From the NCBI RefSeq assembly GCF_900100275.1, contig NZ_FNET01000006.1, positions 62,001 to 126,000 of the forward strand: a DNA stretch of 64,000 nt, read 5' to 3'. The notes under the pieces were generated by a model. It ran no database searches. It worked only from the letters and a program-made list of their open reading frames with translations, and had not been told where the DNA came from. The number at the start of each line of letters is the position of its first letter. The first letter of the stretch is position 1. Origin of the DNA: Lentzea albidocapillata subsp. violacea (GTDB taxonomy: Bacteria > Actinomycetota > Actinomycetes > Mycobacteriales > Pseudonocardiaceae). Positions 41,872 through 51,170 of the stretch are shown here, piece after piece. The translations under genes and the position numbers were made by a program.

Positions 41872-42957
41872 TCAGATCTCGCCGCGAATGAACTTCTCGA
41901 CGGACTCGTGCGCCTCGGAGTCCGAGTACTGCACGGGCGGGGACTTCATGAAGTACGACGACGCCGAGAGGATCGGGCCGCCGATGCCCCGGTCGAGGGC
42001 GATCTTCGCCGCGCGTACCGCGTCGATGATGATGCCCGCGGAGTTCGGGGAGTCCCAGACCTCCAGCTTGTACTCGAGGTTCAGCGGCACGTCGCCGAAG
42101 GCGCGGCCTTCCAGGCGCACGTAGGCCCACTTGCGGTCGTCGAGCCACGCCACGTAGTCCGACGGTCCGATGTGGACGTTGCGCTTGCCCATCTCGCGGT
42201 CCACCTGGGACGTGACGGCCTGGGTCTTGGAGACCTTCTTGGACTCCAGGCGCTCCAGTTCCTTCATGTTCAGGAAGTCCATGTTGCCGCCCACGTTCAG
42301 CTGCATGGTGCGGTCGAGCTGGACGCCGCGGTCCTCGAACAGCTTCGCCAGCACGCGGTGCGTGATGGTGGCGCCGACCTGGGACTTGATGTCGTCACCG
42401 ACGATCGGGACGCCGGCCGCGCGGAACTTCTCCGCCCACTCCGGGTCCGACGCGATGAAGACGGGCAGGGCGTTGACGAACGCCACACCGGCGTCGATGG
42501 CGCACTGGGCGTAGAAGCGGTCCGCGTCCTCGGAGCCCACGGGCAGGTACGAGACCAGCACGTCGACCTCGGCCTCGCGCAGCGTCGCGACCACGTCGAC
42601 CGGCTCGAAGTCGGACTCCTCGATCGTCTCCCGGTAGAACTTCCCGAGACCGTCGTAGGTGTGCCCGCGCTGCACGACGACGCCGAGCGGCGGCACGTCC
42701 GCGATCTTGATCGTGTTGTTCTCGCTGGCCCCGATGGCTTCGGCGAGGTCGACGCCGACCTTCTTCGCGTCCACGTCGAACGCGGCGACGAACTCGACAT
42801 CGCACACGTGGTAGTCACCGAACTGCACGTGCATGAGACCGGGCACGCGGGTGCTCGGGTCGGCGTCCCGGTAGTAGTGGACGCCCTGCACCAGCGACGC
42901 CGCGCAGTTGCCAACCCCGACGATGGCCACTCGAACGGTGCGGCGGTTTTCGCCCAT
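41872..42957 (-). CDS. ino1: Inositol-3-phosphate synthase
   Basis: A 361-residue enzyme that converts glucose 6-phosphate to myo-inositol 3-phosphate with NAD, the first step to inositol lipids and mycothiol in actinomycetes. It begins with the Rossmann motif [16 protein letters not shown] and contains [28 protein letters not shown] and [20 protein letters not shown], as in the short actinobacterial form (Rv0046c type). ATG 42957 follows AAGGAGGA. The PadR gene is 31 bp upstream on the same strand, as in mycobacteria. Confidence 0.96.
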   Translation of the reverse strand: MGENRRTVRVAIVGVGNCAASLVQGVHYYRDADPSTRVPGLMHVQFGDYHVCDVEFVAAFDVDAKKVGVDLAEAIGASENNTIKIADVPPLGVVVQRGHTYDGLGKFYRETIEESDFEPVDVVATLREAEVDVLVSYLPVGSEDADRFYAQCAIDAGVAFVNALPVFIASDPEWAEKFRAAGVPIVGDDIKSQVGATITHRVLAKLFEDRGVQLDRTMQLNVGGNMDFLNMKELERLESKKVSKTQAVTSQVDREMGKRNVHIGPSDYVAWLDDRKWAYVRLEGRAFGDVPLNLEYKLEVWDSPNSAGIIIDAVRAAKIALDRGIGGPILSASSYFMKSPPVQYSDSEAHESVEKFIRGEI

Positions 42958-42988
42958 TGCCGAGTCCTCCTTGATCAACAGTGAATCG

Positions 42989-43525
42989 CTACTCGTCCTG
43001 CTCGGACTTCTCGTGCGCGATGAGCTCGTTGAGCCACCGCACCTCGCGCTCCGTGCTTTCCAGGCCTTGGCTGTGCAGCTCACGGGTGTAGCGGTCGATC
43101 TGCTCACCCGTGCGCGTGAGCCGCTCGCGAAGCCCTTCCCTGCGTTCTTCGACACACCGCCGGCGGCCCTCCAGGATGCGCATCCTGACGTCGGCCGGCG
43201 TGCGCGAGAAGAACGCCAGGTGGACTCCGAACGAGTCGTCGTCCCAGGTCTGCGGACCCGCGTTGGCCAGGAGATCGGCGAACCGCTCCTTGCCCTCCGG
43301 CGTCAGCTTGTAGACCTTGCGCGCCCGACGTCCCCAGGAAAGAGCCGATTCCTCCGGCCCCTCCTCCACGATCAGGCCCGCACGTTGGAGTCGCCGCAAT
43401 GTTGGGTACAGCGATCCGTAGGAGAACGCGCGAAACGCTCCGAGCAGGTCATGCAAGCGCTTGCGCAGCTCGTAGCCGTGCATGGGCGCCTCGTGCAGCA
43501 GGCCGAGCAGCGCGAACTCGAACAC
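42989..43525 (-). CDS. PadR family regulator
   Basis: A 178-residue regulator: N-terminal winged helix ([37 protein letters not shown]), wing [12 protein letters not shown], and a C-terminal coiled coil for dimerisation. It sits 31 bp upstream of ino1 on the same strand, the order found in M. tuberculosis (Rv0047c-Rv0046c), so it likely controls ino1 and itself. The candidate operator is at 43567-43579. GTG 43525 is the likely start. Confidence 0.9.
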   Translation of the reverse strand: MFEFALLGLLHEAPMHGYELRKRLHDLLGAFRAFSYGSLYPTLRRLQRAGLIVEEGPEESALSWGRRARKVYKLTPEGKERFADLLANAGPQTWDDDSFGVHLAFFSRTPADVRMRILEGRRRCVEERREGLRERLTRTGEQIDRYTRELHSQGLESTEREVRWLNELIAHEKSEQDE

Positions 43526-43566
43526 GAGTCACCTCCTCGCACCTGCACCGATAGGTGAGGTGAGTA

Positions 43567-43579
43567 TATCGGCTCGATA
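43567..43579. promoter_or_regulatory. Palindrome upstream of padR-ino1
   Basis: TATCG-GCT-CGATA at 43567-43579 is a perfect inverted repeat in an AT-rich patch about 42-54 bp upstream of the PadR start; GTAT/ATAC extend it with gaps, and a further CGAT half-site follows. It fits the kind of site bound by PadR dimers. Confidence 0.4.
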
Positions 43580-43689
43580 CATCGATGGCTCCTCGTAACT
43601 GTGGGATGTGGCACACCGTGATACCGCGTCAGGGCCCGCTGCCCTGAACGGCCCATCATCGAAAAGCGCCCGGCACGTACTCTGGTCAC

Positions 43690-44088
43690 GTGTTGACCCA
43701 ACGGCAGGTGGTGGACTACTCGCTGCAGCGGCGTGCGCTGCTGGCGGAGGTCTATGCCGGTCGCACGGGCACCATGGAGGTCTGCGACGCGAACCCGTAC
43801 CTGCTGCGAGCTGCGAAGTTCCACGGGACGGCGACCGACGTGCCCTGCCCTGTGTGCCGCAAGGAACCGCTCACGCACGTGTCGTGGGTCTACGGTGACG
43901 AGCTCAAGCACGCGGCCGGCTCGGCGCGGACGCCTGAAGAACTGGTGAAGATGGCGAACCTCTTCGACGAGTTCTCCGTGTACCTGGTTGAAGTTTGTCG
44001 CACGTGCAGTTGGAACCACCTGGTGCAGTCATACGTCCTGGGGAAGCGTGGGCTGGAAAAGCCACGCAGGAGGACTGCGGCTGAATGA
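43690..44088 (+). CDS. DUF5318 zinc-ribbon-like protein (Rv0049 type)
   Basis: A 132-residue protein with two Cys pairs, CPVC (about 54-57) and CRTC (about 102-105), spaced as in a zinc ribbon, plus an extra Cys at about 33. It lies directly upstream of ponA, as Rv0049 does in M. tuberculosis. Function is unknown. The conserved position next to the penicillin-binding protein suggests a link to cell-wall synthesis, by context only. Confidence 0.85.
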   Translation: MLTQRQVVDYSLQRRALLAEVYAGRTGTMEVCDANPYLLRAAKFHGTATDVPCPVCRKEPLTHVSWVYGDELKHAAGSARTPEELVKMANLFDEFSVYLVEVCRTCSWNHLVQSYVLGKRGLEKPRRRTAAE

Positions 44089-44168
44089 TCCACAGGTGAC
44101 ACTGCTCCGAATGAAGTACGACCACCGAACCGTGTGCTGTTGCACGCCGGTCTGGGAGGCCTTTTCAC

Positions 44169-46949
44169 GTGAACGACCAGCATGATGACCGGCAGCGCGG
44201 AGGCGAGCCGCAGTGGCCGACCGGGGACGACCCGGACGGCGGCGGCGCGAGGCGCGATGTCCCGAATCAGCCACGTCCGGGTACCCCGCCCGGTGGTTTC
44301 GCGCGCCCTCCTCAGGGTGGCACGCCACCTGGTGGTTTCCCACAGCAGCAGCCCCCACGCCGCCCGAACGGACCAGGCGGTCCGCAGGGTGGGCCTGGCG
44401 GACCGCAGGGTGGGCCAGGACGTCCGCTGGGCCCCATGGGCGGCCCCGGTGGACCCCAGGGCGGTCCCGGCGGTCCGGGCAACCGTCCTCCGACGCCTCC
44501 CGGCGGCATGCCCATCGCCCCGCCTCCCGGCGTCCGTCGCCCCGGCGGACCGACCGGCCCCGGTGGCCCGCAGGGCGGTCCCGGCGGCCCCGGTCGTCCC
44601 GGCGTGCCCCCGCGCAGCCCCGGTGAAGAGCGCACCACGCAGATGCCGCCGGTCAACCGGCCCACGCAGCGCGAGCCCGAGCTCATCACCCACCGCGAGT
44701 TCGACGACGAGTTCCTCATGGCCGGTGTCGGCGACGATGACGACGACTACGAGTACGACGACGAGCCGGAGCTCACCGAAGAGGAGGAGCGTCGTCTGCG
44801 TAAGAAGAAGATCTGGAAGCGCGTCCGGATCGCCGCGTTCGTCTCGATCGGCCTGATGCTCCTGGGCCCGGTGATCGCCATCGCGGTCGCGTACCCGCTC
44901 GTCGACTGGCCCCGGCCGAGCGACATCGCGGCCGATCAGGACAAGACGATCACCCTGCTCTACTCGGACGGCTCCGAGATGGGCAAGATCACCTCACCCG
45001 GTCAGAACCGCACGCTGCTCACGTACGAGGAGCTCCCGGACACCGTCAAGAACGCGGTCATGGCGGCGGAGGACGCGGACTTCTTCGACAACCCCGGCTT
45101 CGACGTCAAGGCCATCGCCCGCGCCGTCTGGATCCAGGCGACCGGCGGCAGCTCCGGTGGTTCCGGCCTGACGCAGCAGTACATCAAGAAGGCGACCGGC
45201 AACGAGGAAGCGACGCTGACTCGTAAGTTCACCGAGCTCGTCAAGGCCTACAAGATGAGCAACGAGTCGGACCACCCGACGATCCTCACCGCGTACATGA
45301 ACACGGTGTACTTCGGTCGCGGCGCGAACGGCATGAAGGCCGCGGCGCAGGTCTACTACGACAAGGAGATGAAGGACCTCACTCCTTCCGAGGCCGCCTT
45401 CATCGCAGGCATGATCCAGATCCCCTCCTGGTCCGAGGACGAGGCGCACGCGAAGAAGCGCTGGGAGTTCGTGATGAAGCAGATGCTTCAGAAGGGATGG
45501 ATCAGCCAGGCCGACTACGACGCCCGCCAGTACCCGACGCCGCTGCCGTTCGAGCAGACGCAGCCCGCCAGCCTCGACGGCCCGCTCGCCCGCGTGAGCC
45601 AGCAGGTCCAGAACGAGATCGACAGCGAGCTCGTCGGCCTCACGATGGAGAAGGCGCAGAAGGTCGGCGTCACCGTCACCACGACGATCGACCCGAAGAT
45701 GCAGCAGGCCGCGCTCGACGCCGTGAACTCGGTGATGGCAGGCCAGGACCCGGAGCTGCGCACCTCGCTCAGCGCGATCGAGCCGCAGTCCGGCGCCGTC
45801 AGGGCCTACTACCCTGGCAAGGACGGCCTCAAGGGCATCGACTACGCCAAGGGCACGATCCAGGAGGCCGGCTCGTCGTTCAAGCCGTTCGACCTGGTGG
45901 CCGCCCTGAAGATGGGCAAGGGCATCGGCGACACCTACGACGCCACCCCGCGCAAGATCGCCGGCGTCGAGATCCGCAACGCGAGCAACACCCAGTGCGG
46001 CAAGCAGTGCACGATCAAGCAGGCCATGAAGGAGTCCCTCAACACCGTGTTCTACGACATGGTGGCGGGCCCGGAGGGCACGGGCACGAAGGCCGTGGCG
46101 GACGCGGCGCACGCGGCCGGCATCCCGAAGGTCGTCCGGGTGGGCGGCCAGGACAAGCAGACCCTGGTCGGCGAGGGCGGCAACCCGCCCACCGCCGGTA
46201 TCTCCATCGGTGCCGACAGCGCCCAGGTGCGGCCGTTCGACATGGCCTCGGCCTTCGCGACGTTCGCGGCCCGCGGCGTGTACCGGGCTCCGTTCTTCGT
46301 CACGAAGATCGTGGGCCCCACCGGTGACGTCCTCTACCAGCACGTCGACCAGCCGGTGCCGGCGTTCGACCCGGTCGAGACGAAGAGCCGCGACATCGCG
46401 GACAACGTCACCGAGACGTTGAAGGACATCCCGTCAGGGTCGATCGCGTGCGCCGGCGGCCGCCCGTGCGCCGGCAAGACCGGTACGCACGAGCTCCCCG
46501 GCAGCCTCGACCAGAACTCGAAGGCCTGGATGGTCGGCTACACGCCGCAGCTGTCCGCCTCCGTGTGGGTCGGCAAGGACCAGGGCAACGTGGCCATCAA
46601 GGACAAGAGCGGCAAGGCCGTCTTCGGCTCCGGCCTGCCCGGCCTGATGTGGAAGAAGTTCATGGACGGGGCACTCGCGGGCGCGCAGAAGGAAGCGTTC
46701 CCGAAGCCGGTCCCGCTGGGCAACTTCAACCCGCCGCGCAAGTCCGAGCCGCCGTCGACCCCGGCCAGCAGCAACAACCCGCCGAGCAACAACAACCCGC
46801 CGTCGCAGACCTCGGCATCGACCAAGCCGTCGCAGACGAAGCCCCCGAACCCCGGTTGCATCCCGGGCCTCAACTGCCCCGATCCGTCCGATGATCCCGA
46901 TCCGTCGACCAGCGGCCGTCCCAGGAACGGCAGTCCAGGAGACGGCTGA
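44169..46949 (+). CDS. ponA: Class A penicillin-binding protein (bifunctional)
   Basis: A 926-residue peptidoglycan synthase. A Pro/Gly-rich cytoplasmic N-terminus (residues 1-160) and an acidic patch (177-207) precede one membrane helix (about 220-245). The GT51 transglycosylase has catalytic E301 (EDADFF) and GGSGLTQQ. The transpeptidase has S569-S-F-K572, S623-L-N625 and K770-T-G, all intact. The tail is rich in Pro, Asn and Ser. Two outer Cys pairs (610/614 and 761/767) may form disulfides. GTG 44169 follows GGAGG. Asn in place of His in the EDxxFxxN motif appears normal for actinobacteria. Confidence 0.95.
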   Translation: MNDQHDDRQRGGEPQWPTGDDPDGGGARRDVPNQPRPGTPPGGFARPPQGGTPPGGFPQQQPPRRPNGPGGPQGGPGGPQGGPGRPLGPMGGPGGPQGGPGGPGNRPPTPPGGMPIAPPPGVRRPGGPTGPGGPQGGPGGPGRPGVPPRSPGEERTTQMPPVNRPTQREPELITHREFDDEFLMAGVGDDDDDYEYDDEPELTEEEERRLRKKKIWKRVRIAAFVSIGLMLLGPVIAIAVAYPLVDWPRPSDIAADQDKTITLLYSDGSEMGKITSPGQNRTLLTYEELPDTVKNAVMAAEDADFFDNPGFDVKAIARAVWIQATGGSSGGSGLTQQYIKKATGNEEATLTRKFTELVKAYKMSNESDHPTILTAYMNTVYFGRGANGMKAAAQVYYDKEMKDLTPSEAAFIAGMIQIPSWSEDEAHAKKRWEFVMKQMLQKGWISQADYDARQYPTPLPFEQTQPASLDGPLARVSQQVQNEIDSELVGLTMEKAQKVGVTVTTTIDPKMQQAALDAVNSVMAGQDPELRTSLSAIEPQSGAVRAYYPGKDGLKGIDYAKGTIQEAGSSFKPFDLVAALKMGKGIGDTYDATPRKIAGVEIRNASNTQCGKQCTIKQAMKESLNTVFYDMVAGPEGTGTKAVADAAHAAGIPKVVRVGGQDKQTLVGEGGNPPTAGISIGADSAQVRPFDMASAFATFAARGVYRAPFFVTKIVGPTGDVLYQHVDQPVPAFDPVETKSRDIADNVTETLKDIPSGSIACAGGRPCAGKTGTHELPGSLDQNSKAWMVGYTPQLSASVWVGKDQGNVAIKDKSGKAVFGSGLPGLMWKKFMDGALAGAQKEAFPKPVPLGNFNPPRKSEPPSTPASSNNPPSNNNPPSQTSASTKPSQTKPPNPGCIPGLNCPDPSDDPDPSTSGRPRNGSPGDG

Positions 46950-46956
46950 CTCGTGC

Positions 46957-46986
46957 AGGAGCCCGGTGCACACGCACCGGGCTCCT
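46957..46986 (+). terminator. Terminator after ponA
   Basis: AGGAGCCCGGTGC at 46957-46969 pairs perfectly with GCACCGGGCTCCT at 46974-46986 around a 4-nt loop, 7 bp after the ponA stop. Confidence 0.85.
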
Positions 46987-47050
46987 TCGCTTTGTGCGGT
47001 ACCTGGGATGTCGACCACGGCGAAACGGTCTTGGCCGTAACATCCGCCCC

Positions 47051-48664
47051 GTGCCCAGCAGCCCTGCCGAGCGTCCCGCCGAGGCCTCCGAGACGGACCT
47101 CGCCGAGGAAACCGACTCGCTCACCCGTGAAGAACGCGTCGCACCCACGTGGACCGAGTCCCTCGCCCGCGGCCTGAGCAGACCGTTCGGCGGTCCGCTC
47201 GGCGAGCACGCGCAGGTCGGCCGGAACTACTTCTGGACGGCGCTGCGAGTGGTGCTGATGCTCGCCGTGGTCACGTTGCTGCTGGGATGGGTGCAGAAGT
47301 CGCCGTGTATCCAGCAGTACACGGACGACAAGGGCGTCGTGCAGCTCGACTGGCGGGGCAGCAAGCAGTTCACCGCGCTCTGCTACTCCGACACGGTGCC
47401 GCTCTACACCGCGGAACGGCTCGACCAGCGCGGTTCCTTCCCGTACATCACGTCGTGGAAGGACGACGAGGGCAAGCCGACCGAGCAGGTCCGGTACATG
47501 GAGTACCCGGTGGTCACCGGTGTGTTCATGTGGCTCAACGCGCGTGTGGCGCAGGGGCTGGTGGCGCTCGTGCCGGGGCTGCCGATGACGGTGATCGTGT
47601 TCTTCAACGTCACGGCGTTCTGGCTGGCCGTGGCGTGGCTGGTGACGGTGTTCTCGGTCGCCCGGATCGCGCGGCGCAGGACGTGGGACGCGGCGATCGT
47701 GGCGGTGTCGCCGCTGGTCATCGTGCATGCGTTCACCAACTTCGACACGATCGCGACGGCGTTCGCGACGGCGGGTCTGCTGGCGTGGGCGCGGAAGAAG
47801 CCTGTGCTCGCCGGGGTGTTGCTGGGGCTCGGTGGCGCGGCGAAGCTCTATCCGTTGTTCCTGCTCGGGCCGTTGCTGTTGTTGTGCTGGCGGTCCAAGA
47901 GGATCAAGGTCGGCCTCACCACCACGGCCGCGGCCATAGGCGCGTGGGCGCTCGTCAACGCACCGATCGCGTTGAACCCGGCGTCGCAGACGGGGTGGCG
48001 TGAGTTCTTCCGCCTCAACACCGAACGCAACGCGGACCCGGACACGCTCTACAACGTGCTCGTGCAGTGGACGGGATGGCAGGGCTTCGATCCCGGGCTG
48101 ACGCAGGGACAACCACCGACTGTCCTCAACACGGTCAGCATGGTGCTGTTCCTCGCCTGTTGCGCCGGCATCGCCTACGTGGCCCTCTCGGCACCGACGA
48201 GGCCACGGCTCGCGCAGCTCGGGTTCCTGGTCGTGGCGGCGTTCCTCATTACGAACAAGGTGTGGAGCCCGCAGTACTCGCTGTGGCTGGTGCCGCTGGC
48301 CGTGCTGGCGTTGCCGCGCTGGAAGCTGCTGCTGGCGTGGATGACGGTCGACGCGCTGGTGTGGGTGCCGCGCATGTACTTCTACCTCGGCACGGACAAC
48401 AAGGGCCTGCCGATCGACTGGTTCCTCGGCGCCGTGCTGTTGCGTGACGCCGCCGTCGTCGGGCTGTGCGTGATGATCCTCAAGGAGATCTACCACCCGG
48501 AGCGAGATCTCGTGCGGCAGGCGGGCGACGACCCGCTGGCAGGCGTGCTGGCCGACGCGCCGGACCGGCCGCTCGTCAGACCCGCACGAGGCGCGCCATC
48601 ACACCGAATGCGTTCCCGTTCGGATGCAGGTGATCACCGGAGTCGAACTCCGGACGCAGTCTGA
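47051..48664 (+). CDS. GT87-like polyprenyl-linked glycosyltransferase, membrane protein (Rv0051 type)
   Basis: A 537-residue protein with an acidic cytoplasmic N-terminus (1-60) and about 10 membrane segments. The first outer loop holds CYSD and MEYPVVTG, also found in its paralogue at 49752; GGAAKLYPLFLLGPLLLL is a GT87/DUF2029 feature. The family transfers mannose or arabinose from polyprenyl phosphates to envelope glycolipids. GTG 47051 lies 7 nt after TAACAT (leaderless). Its position after ponA matches Rv0051. The last 89 bp overlap the convergent SGNH gene, giving a basic tail. Confidence 0.8.
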   Translation: MPSSPAERPAEASETDLAEETDSLTREERVAPTWTESLARGLSRPFGGPLGEHAQVGRNYFWTALRVVLMLAVVTLLLGWVQKSPCIQQYTDDKGVVQLDWRGSKQFTALCYSDTVPLYTAERLDQRGSFPYITSWKDDEGKPTEQVRYMEYPVVTGVFMWLNARVAQGLVALVPGLPMTVIVFFNVTAFWLAVAWLVTVFSVARIARRRTWDAAIVAVSPLVIVHAFTNFDTIATAFATAGLLAWARKKPVLAGVLLGLGGAAKLYPLFLLGPLLLLCWRSKRIKVGLTTTAAAIGAWALVNAPIALNPASQTGWREFFRLNTERNADPDTLYNVLVQWTGWQGFDPGLTQGQPPTVLNTVSMVLFLACCAGIAYVALSAPTRPRLAQLGFLVVAAFLITNKVWSPQYSLWLVPLAVLALPRWKLLLAWMTVDALVWVPRMYFYLGTDNKGLPIDWFLGAVLLRDAAVVGLCVMILKEIYHPERDLVRQAGDDPLAGVLADAPDRPLVRPARGAPSHRMRSRSDAGDHRSRTPDAV

Positions 48665-49583
48665 GCGGATCGGCGGGGTCGCGCACGGCCTCGTCGAAGT
48701 CGATGGCGTCGCGGAAGGTGGCGCGGATCCACGCGTTCACCTTCTGGCGCTGCTGTTCCTTCTCCTCGGTCCAGCTGTACCAGCCGCGCCACGGCGTGAT
48801 GGTGCCGACGTGGAACTCCACGCCCTCGTTGCCGCATCGCAGCCGAACGGTGCGGATGCCCGCGATGACCTCCTCGGCACTTGCGCCGCTCTGGATGTCG
48901 TTGATGCCGCCCAGCAGCACGACCTTGCGGACCTCGTTGCTGAACAGGACGTCCCGGTGCACGCGCGTGATCATCGGTGCGTTGCCCAGCACCACGCCGT
49001 TGCCGTTGATGCCCGCGTTCAGGACCGCGTAGTCGCTCTGCACCAACGACGGCCAGGTGTTCTCGTAGAACCCCTCGGTGATCGAGTCGCCGAACATCAC
49101 GACCGCACCCGGCGCGGTGAAGCCCGCGACCTCGACGGCCGAGACGAGGCAGATCTGGTCACGCGTGGACGTGATCGTGCGATGCGCGCGGGCCTGGCAC
49201 GGCGTGCCGGCCGGGGCGTACGTGCTGATCTCCAGCGTCCTGGTGACGTCGAGCCGCACGGCGTCGCTGTAGACCTCGTCGCGCGCCCTGATCGTGACGC
49301 CTTCGGACCTGCCGAACGTGAGTTGCCGCGTCTCGCCGTTCGCGGTGACGGTGACCTGCTCGACGCGGACCGGCCTGATGCCCATCAGGTTCGACAGGCG
49401 CACCCGGACCGAGGTGCCGCCCGCCGCGAGGTCGACCGTGGTGCGCACGCTCTGGTCCGGCACCGAACCCGACAGCGTCGGCACGGCCTGCCACACGGGC
49501 AGCCAGCGGATCACCTCCGAGCGCACCGGCACGCCGGAGGCACCGCAGGCCAGCAGCAACGCCAGCACGATGATCACCCTCAC
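48576..49583 (-). CDS. SGNH/GDSL-family hydrolase, exported (possible lipoprotein)
   Basis: A 335-residue exported esterase-like protein. The signal ends in LLAC, a possible lipobox at Cys 13. An N-terminal beta domain of about 130 residues precedes the SGNH core: GDSIT (Ser about 166), NAGINGNG (block II Gly), GGIND (Asn) and DHLHPN with catalytic Asp and His near the end. Such enzymes remove acyl or acetyl groups from polysaccharides or lipids. It lies between two GT87-like genes, which suggests action on an envelope glycan. Confidence 0.85.
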   Translation of the reverse strand: MRVIIVLALLLACGASGVPVRSEVIRWLPVWQAVPTLSGSVPDQSVRTTVDLAAGGTSVRVRLSNLMGIRPVRVEQVTVTANGETRQLTFGRSEGVTIRARDEVYSDAVRLDVTRTLEISTYAPAGTPCQARAHRTITSTRDQICLVSAVEVAGFTAPGAVVMFGDSITEGFYENTWPSLVQSDYAVLNAGINGNGVVLGNAPMITRVHRDVLFSNEVRKVVLLGGINDIQSGASAEEVIAGIRTVRLRCGNEGVEFHVGTITPWRGWYSWTEEKEQQRQKVNAWIRATFRDAIDFDEAVRDPADPLRLRPEFDSGDHLHPNGNAFGVMARLVRV

Positions 49584-49617
49584 CGGTGAAGTCTGCGGCG
49601 GATCAGGCCTTTGTTGC

Positions 49618-49783
49618 TAGTGCCTGTATCGAAGTCTGGTCCGATGAGAGTCGCGCTTGAGGTGGTTCCTGGTGGTGCGGCCGGACGGCCCGCATACCGG
49701 TGTTGTATGTGGGTCGTCCGGCCGTGCCGCCAGGGGCCGCCTCAAGCCCGGCTATCGCGGGCCAGACTTCGATACAGGCACTA
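49618..49783. mobile_element. 166-bp inverted-repeat element (MITE-like) forming one long hairpin
   Basis: The ends are a perfect 22-bp inverted repeat (49618-49639 and 49762-49783; left arm begins TAGTGCCTGTATCGAAGTCT). A second stem of 43 pairs (49655-49697 with 49705-49747) has a 7-nt loop and only one mismatch; eight further non-Watson-Crick positions are all G:U in the plus-strand RNA. The outer TA/TA could be a target duplication of an IS630/Tc1-type transposase. The element supplies the last codons and stop of the minus-strand GT87-like gene. No transposase is encoded. See findings. Confidence 0.65.
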
Positions 49784-51170
49784 CCGCCCCGCGGATGAAC
49801 TTGAGGTCGTCGTGATCATCCTCGGTGACGTCCCTGGCCTTGAGGAACACGACGAACAGCGCCACGAGCAACGCGGCCCGGCCCCACACGCCGATCATCA
49901 CGGCCTGCGCGGAGAAGCTGTCGTAGATCCCGGCCGGCTGACCGAACTCGATCGCCCAGAACCAGCGGAAGATGCCGATGCCCATGGCCAGGTCGACCAC
50001 GAAGTAGGCGAAGGCCCACACCAGCCGCACGCGCAGCAGCACGAGGAACGGCACCAGCCACAGCGTGTACTGCGGCGAGTGGACCTTGTGCAGCAGCATG
50101 AAGCCGCACAGCATCGCGCCGGACACGGCGATCCACGGGTAACTGCCTTCGCGCCGGAACCGCATCCAGCCGTAGCCGGCCGCGATGCCGAACGAGAGCA
50201 GGATCGTGATCGGCGAGATGACACCGACCAGCGACTGCATCGCGTCGTCGCCGATGAACGGCCGCAGGCCCCAGTACCAGATCGAGTTCGTGGTGATGTC
50301 GACCCGGCGCAGCTGCTGGAACTCGAACGACGCCGCCCAGCCGTCGTAGCCCGCGATCGCGAACGGCAGGTTGACCAGCACGACCGTGACGATCGACGCG
50401 AGCCCTACCTTGACCGCGCCCGCCACGTCGGTCTTCTTGCCGGCCGGCATCTCCTGGCCGCGCCAGCCGCCGGTGGCGACGAAGAGCATCAGCGGCAGCA
50501 CGAAGGCCGCCGGATAGACCTTGAACGCGAACCCGAGCCCGAGCAGCACGGACGCGACCGTGGCTCTCTCGACCAGCGGCCGGTTCCAGCGGTGCACCAC
50601 GAAGACCGCGGCGACCGAGCACAGGACGACGGGCAGGTCCCAGTTGTGGAAGGCGTAGAGGACCAGCGGTGGCCCGATCGCCCACAGCAACGCGCGCCAG
50701 CGGGCCAGCTTGCCCAGCAGGTAGCCCGTGAGCAGGCCGAACGGTGCCATCAGCAGCGACGAGTAGAGCAGGTACTCCGCGTCGTTGTGCGCGAAGATCG
50801 CACCCGCCCAGATGAGCAGGCCGGAGAGCACCGGGTACTCGACCGAGCCCCCGATGAGGACGCCCTTGTCGTTGATGTTGCCGTCGACGTACGGGAAGAC
50901 GTGCCGGTCGATGTCGCGCCCGATCCAGAGGTGCTGGATGTCGGAGTAGCAGACGTCCTGCTTGTTGCGCTCGTCGTAGTCGGGCTGCGTGCGGCCCCAC
51001 TGGTCGAACGCGGGACCGGTGCAGCGGTCCTTGTTGACGAAGCCCAGCAGCAGCGTGAGCCCGCACAACAACACGAGCACGGCGGCGGCAGCGCTGCCGA
51101 AGCGGTTCACGAAACGCCCGGCGTCGCCTCGCTCGGGCGTCACGCTCACCACCTCGTGCACGGTGTTCAC
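49752..51170 (-). CDS. GT87-like membrane glycosyltransferase (second copy)
   Basis: A 472-residue membrane protein with about 11 hydrophobic segments. It matches the gene at 47051 in key parts: a Cys after the first helix (NKDRCTGP), VCYSDIQHLW, EYPVLSGLLIW, GLGFAFKVYPAAFVLPLML and VHSPQYTLWLVPFLVL. The GTG start at 51170 overlaps the endonuclease IV stop (GTGA). The last ten residues (VPVSKSGPR and stop) are encoded inside the inverted-repeat element; without it, reading would continue into VATKA and stop. The role is as for the first copy: transfer of a sugar from a polyprenyl carrier. Confidence 0.78.
   Translation of the reverse strand: MNTVHEVVSVTPERGDAGRFVNRFGSAAAAVLVLLCGLTLLLGFVNKDRCTGPAFDQWGRTQPDYDERNKQDVCYSDIQHLWIGRDIDRHVFPYVDGNINDKGVLIGGSVEYPVLSGLLIWAGAIFAHNDAEYLLYSSLLMAPFGLLTGYLLGKLARWRALLWAIGPPLVLYAFHNWDLPVVLCSVAAVFVVHRWNRPLVERATVASVLLGLGFAFKVYPAAFVLPLMLFVATGGWRGQEMPAGKKTDVAGAVKVGLASIVTVVLVNLPFAIAGYDGWAASFEFQQLRRVDITTNSIWYWGLRPFIGDDAMQSLVGVISPITILLSFGIAAGYGWMRFRREGSYPWIAVSGAMLCGFMLLHKVHSPQYTLWLVPFLVLLRVRLVWAFAYFVVDLAMGIGIFRWFWAIEFGQPAGIYDSFSAQAVMIGVWGRAALLVALFVVFLKARDVTEDDHDDLKFIRGAVVPVSKSGPR

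Noticed and set aside
45069-45105. Asn instead of His in the penicillin-binding protein EDxxFxxH motif as a defect
   Set aside because: Actinobacterial class A enzymes commonly have Asn here (as I recall), and all catalytic residues are intact.
48576-48664. A frameshift at the end of the GT87-like gene
   Set aside because: The 89-bp convergent overlap gives a basic tail, but both frames read cleanly to their stops and I see no shifted continuation.
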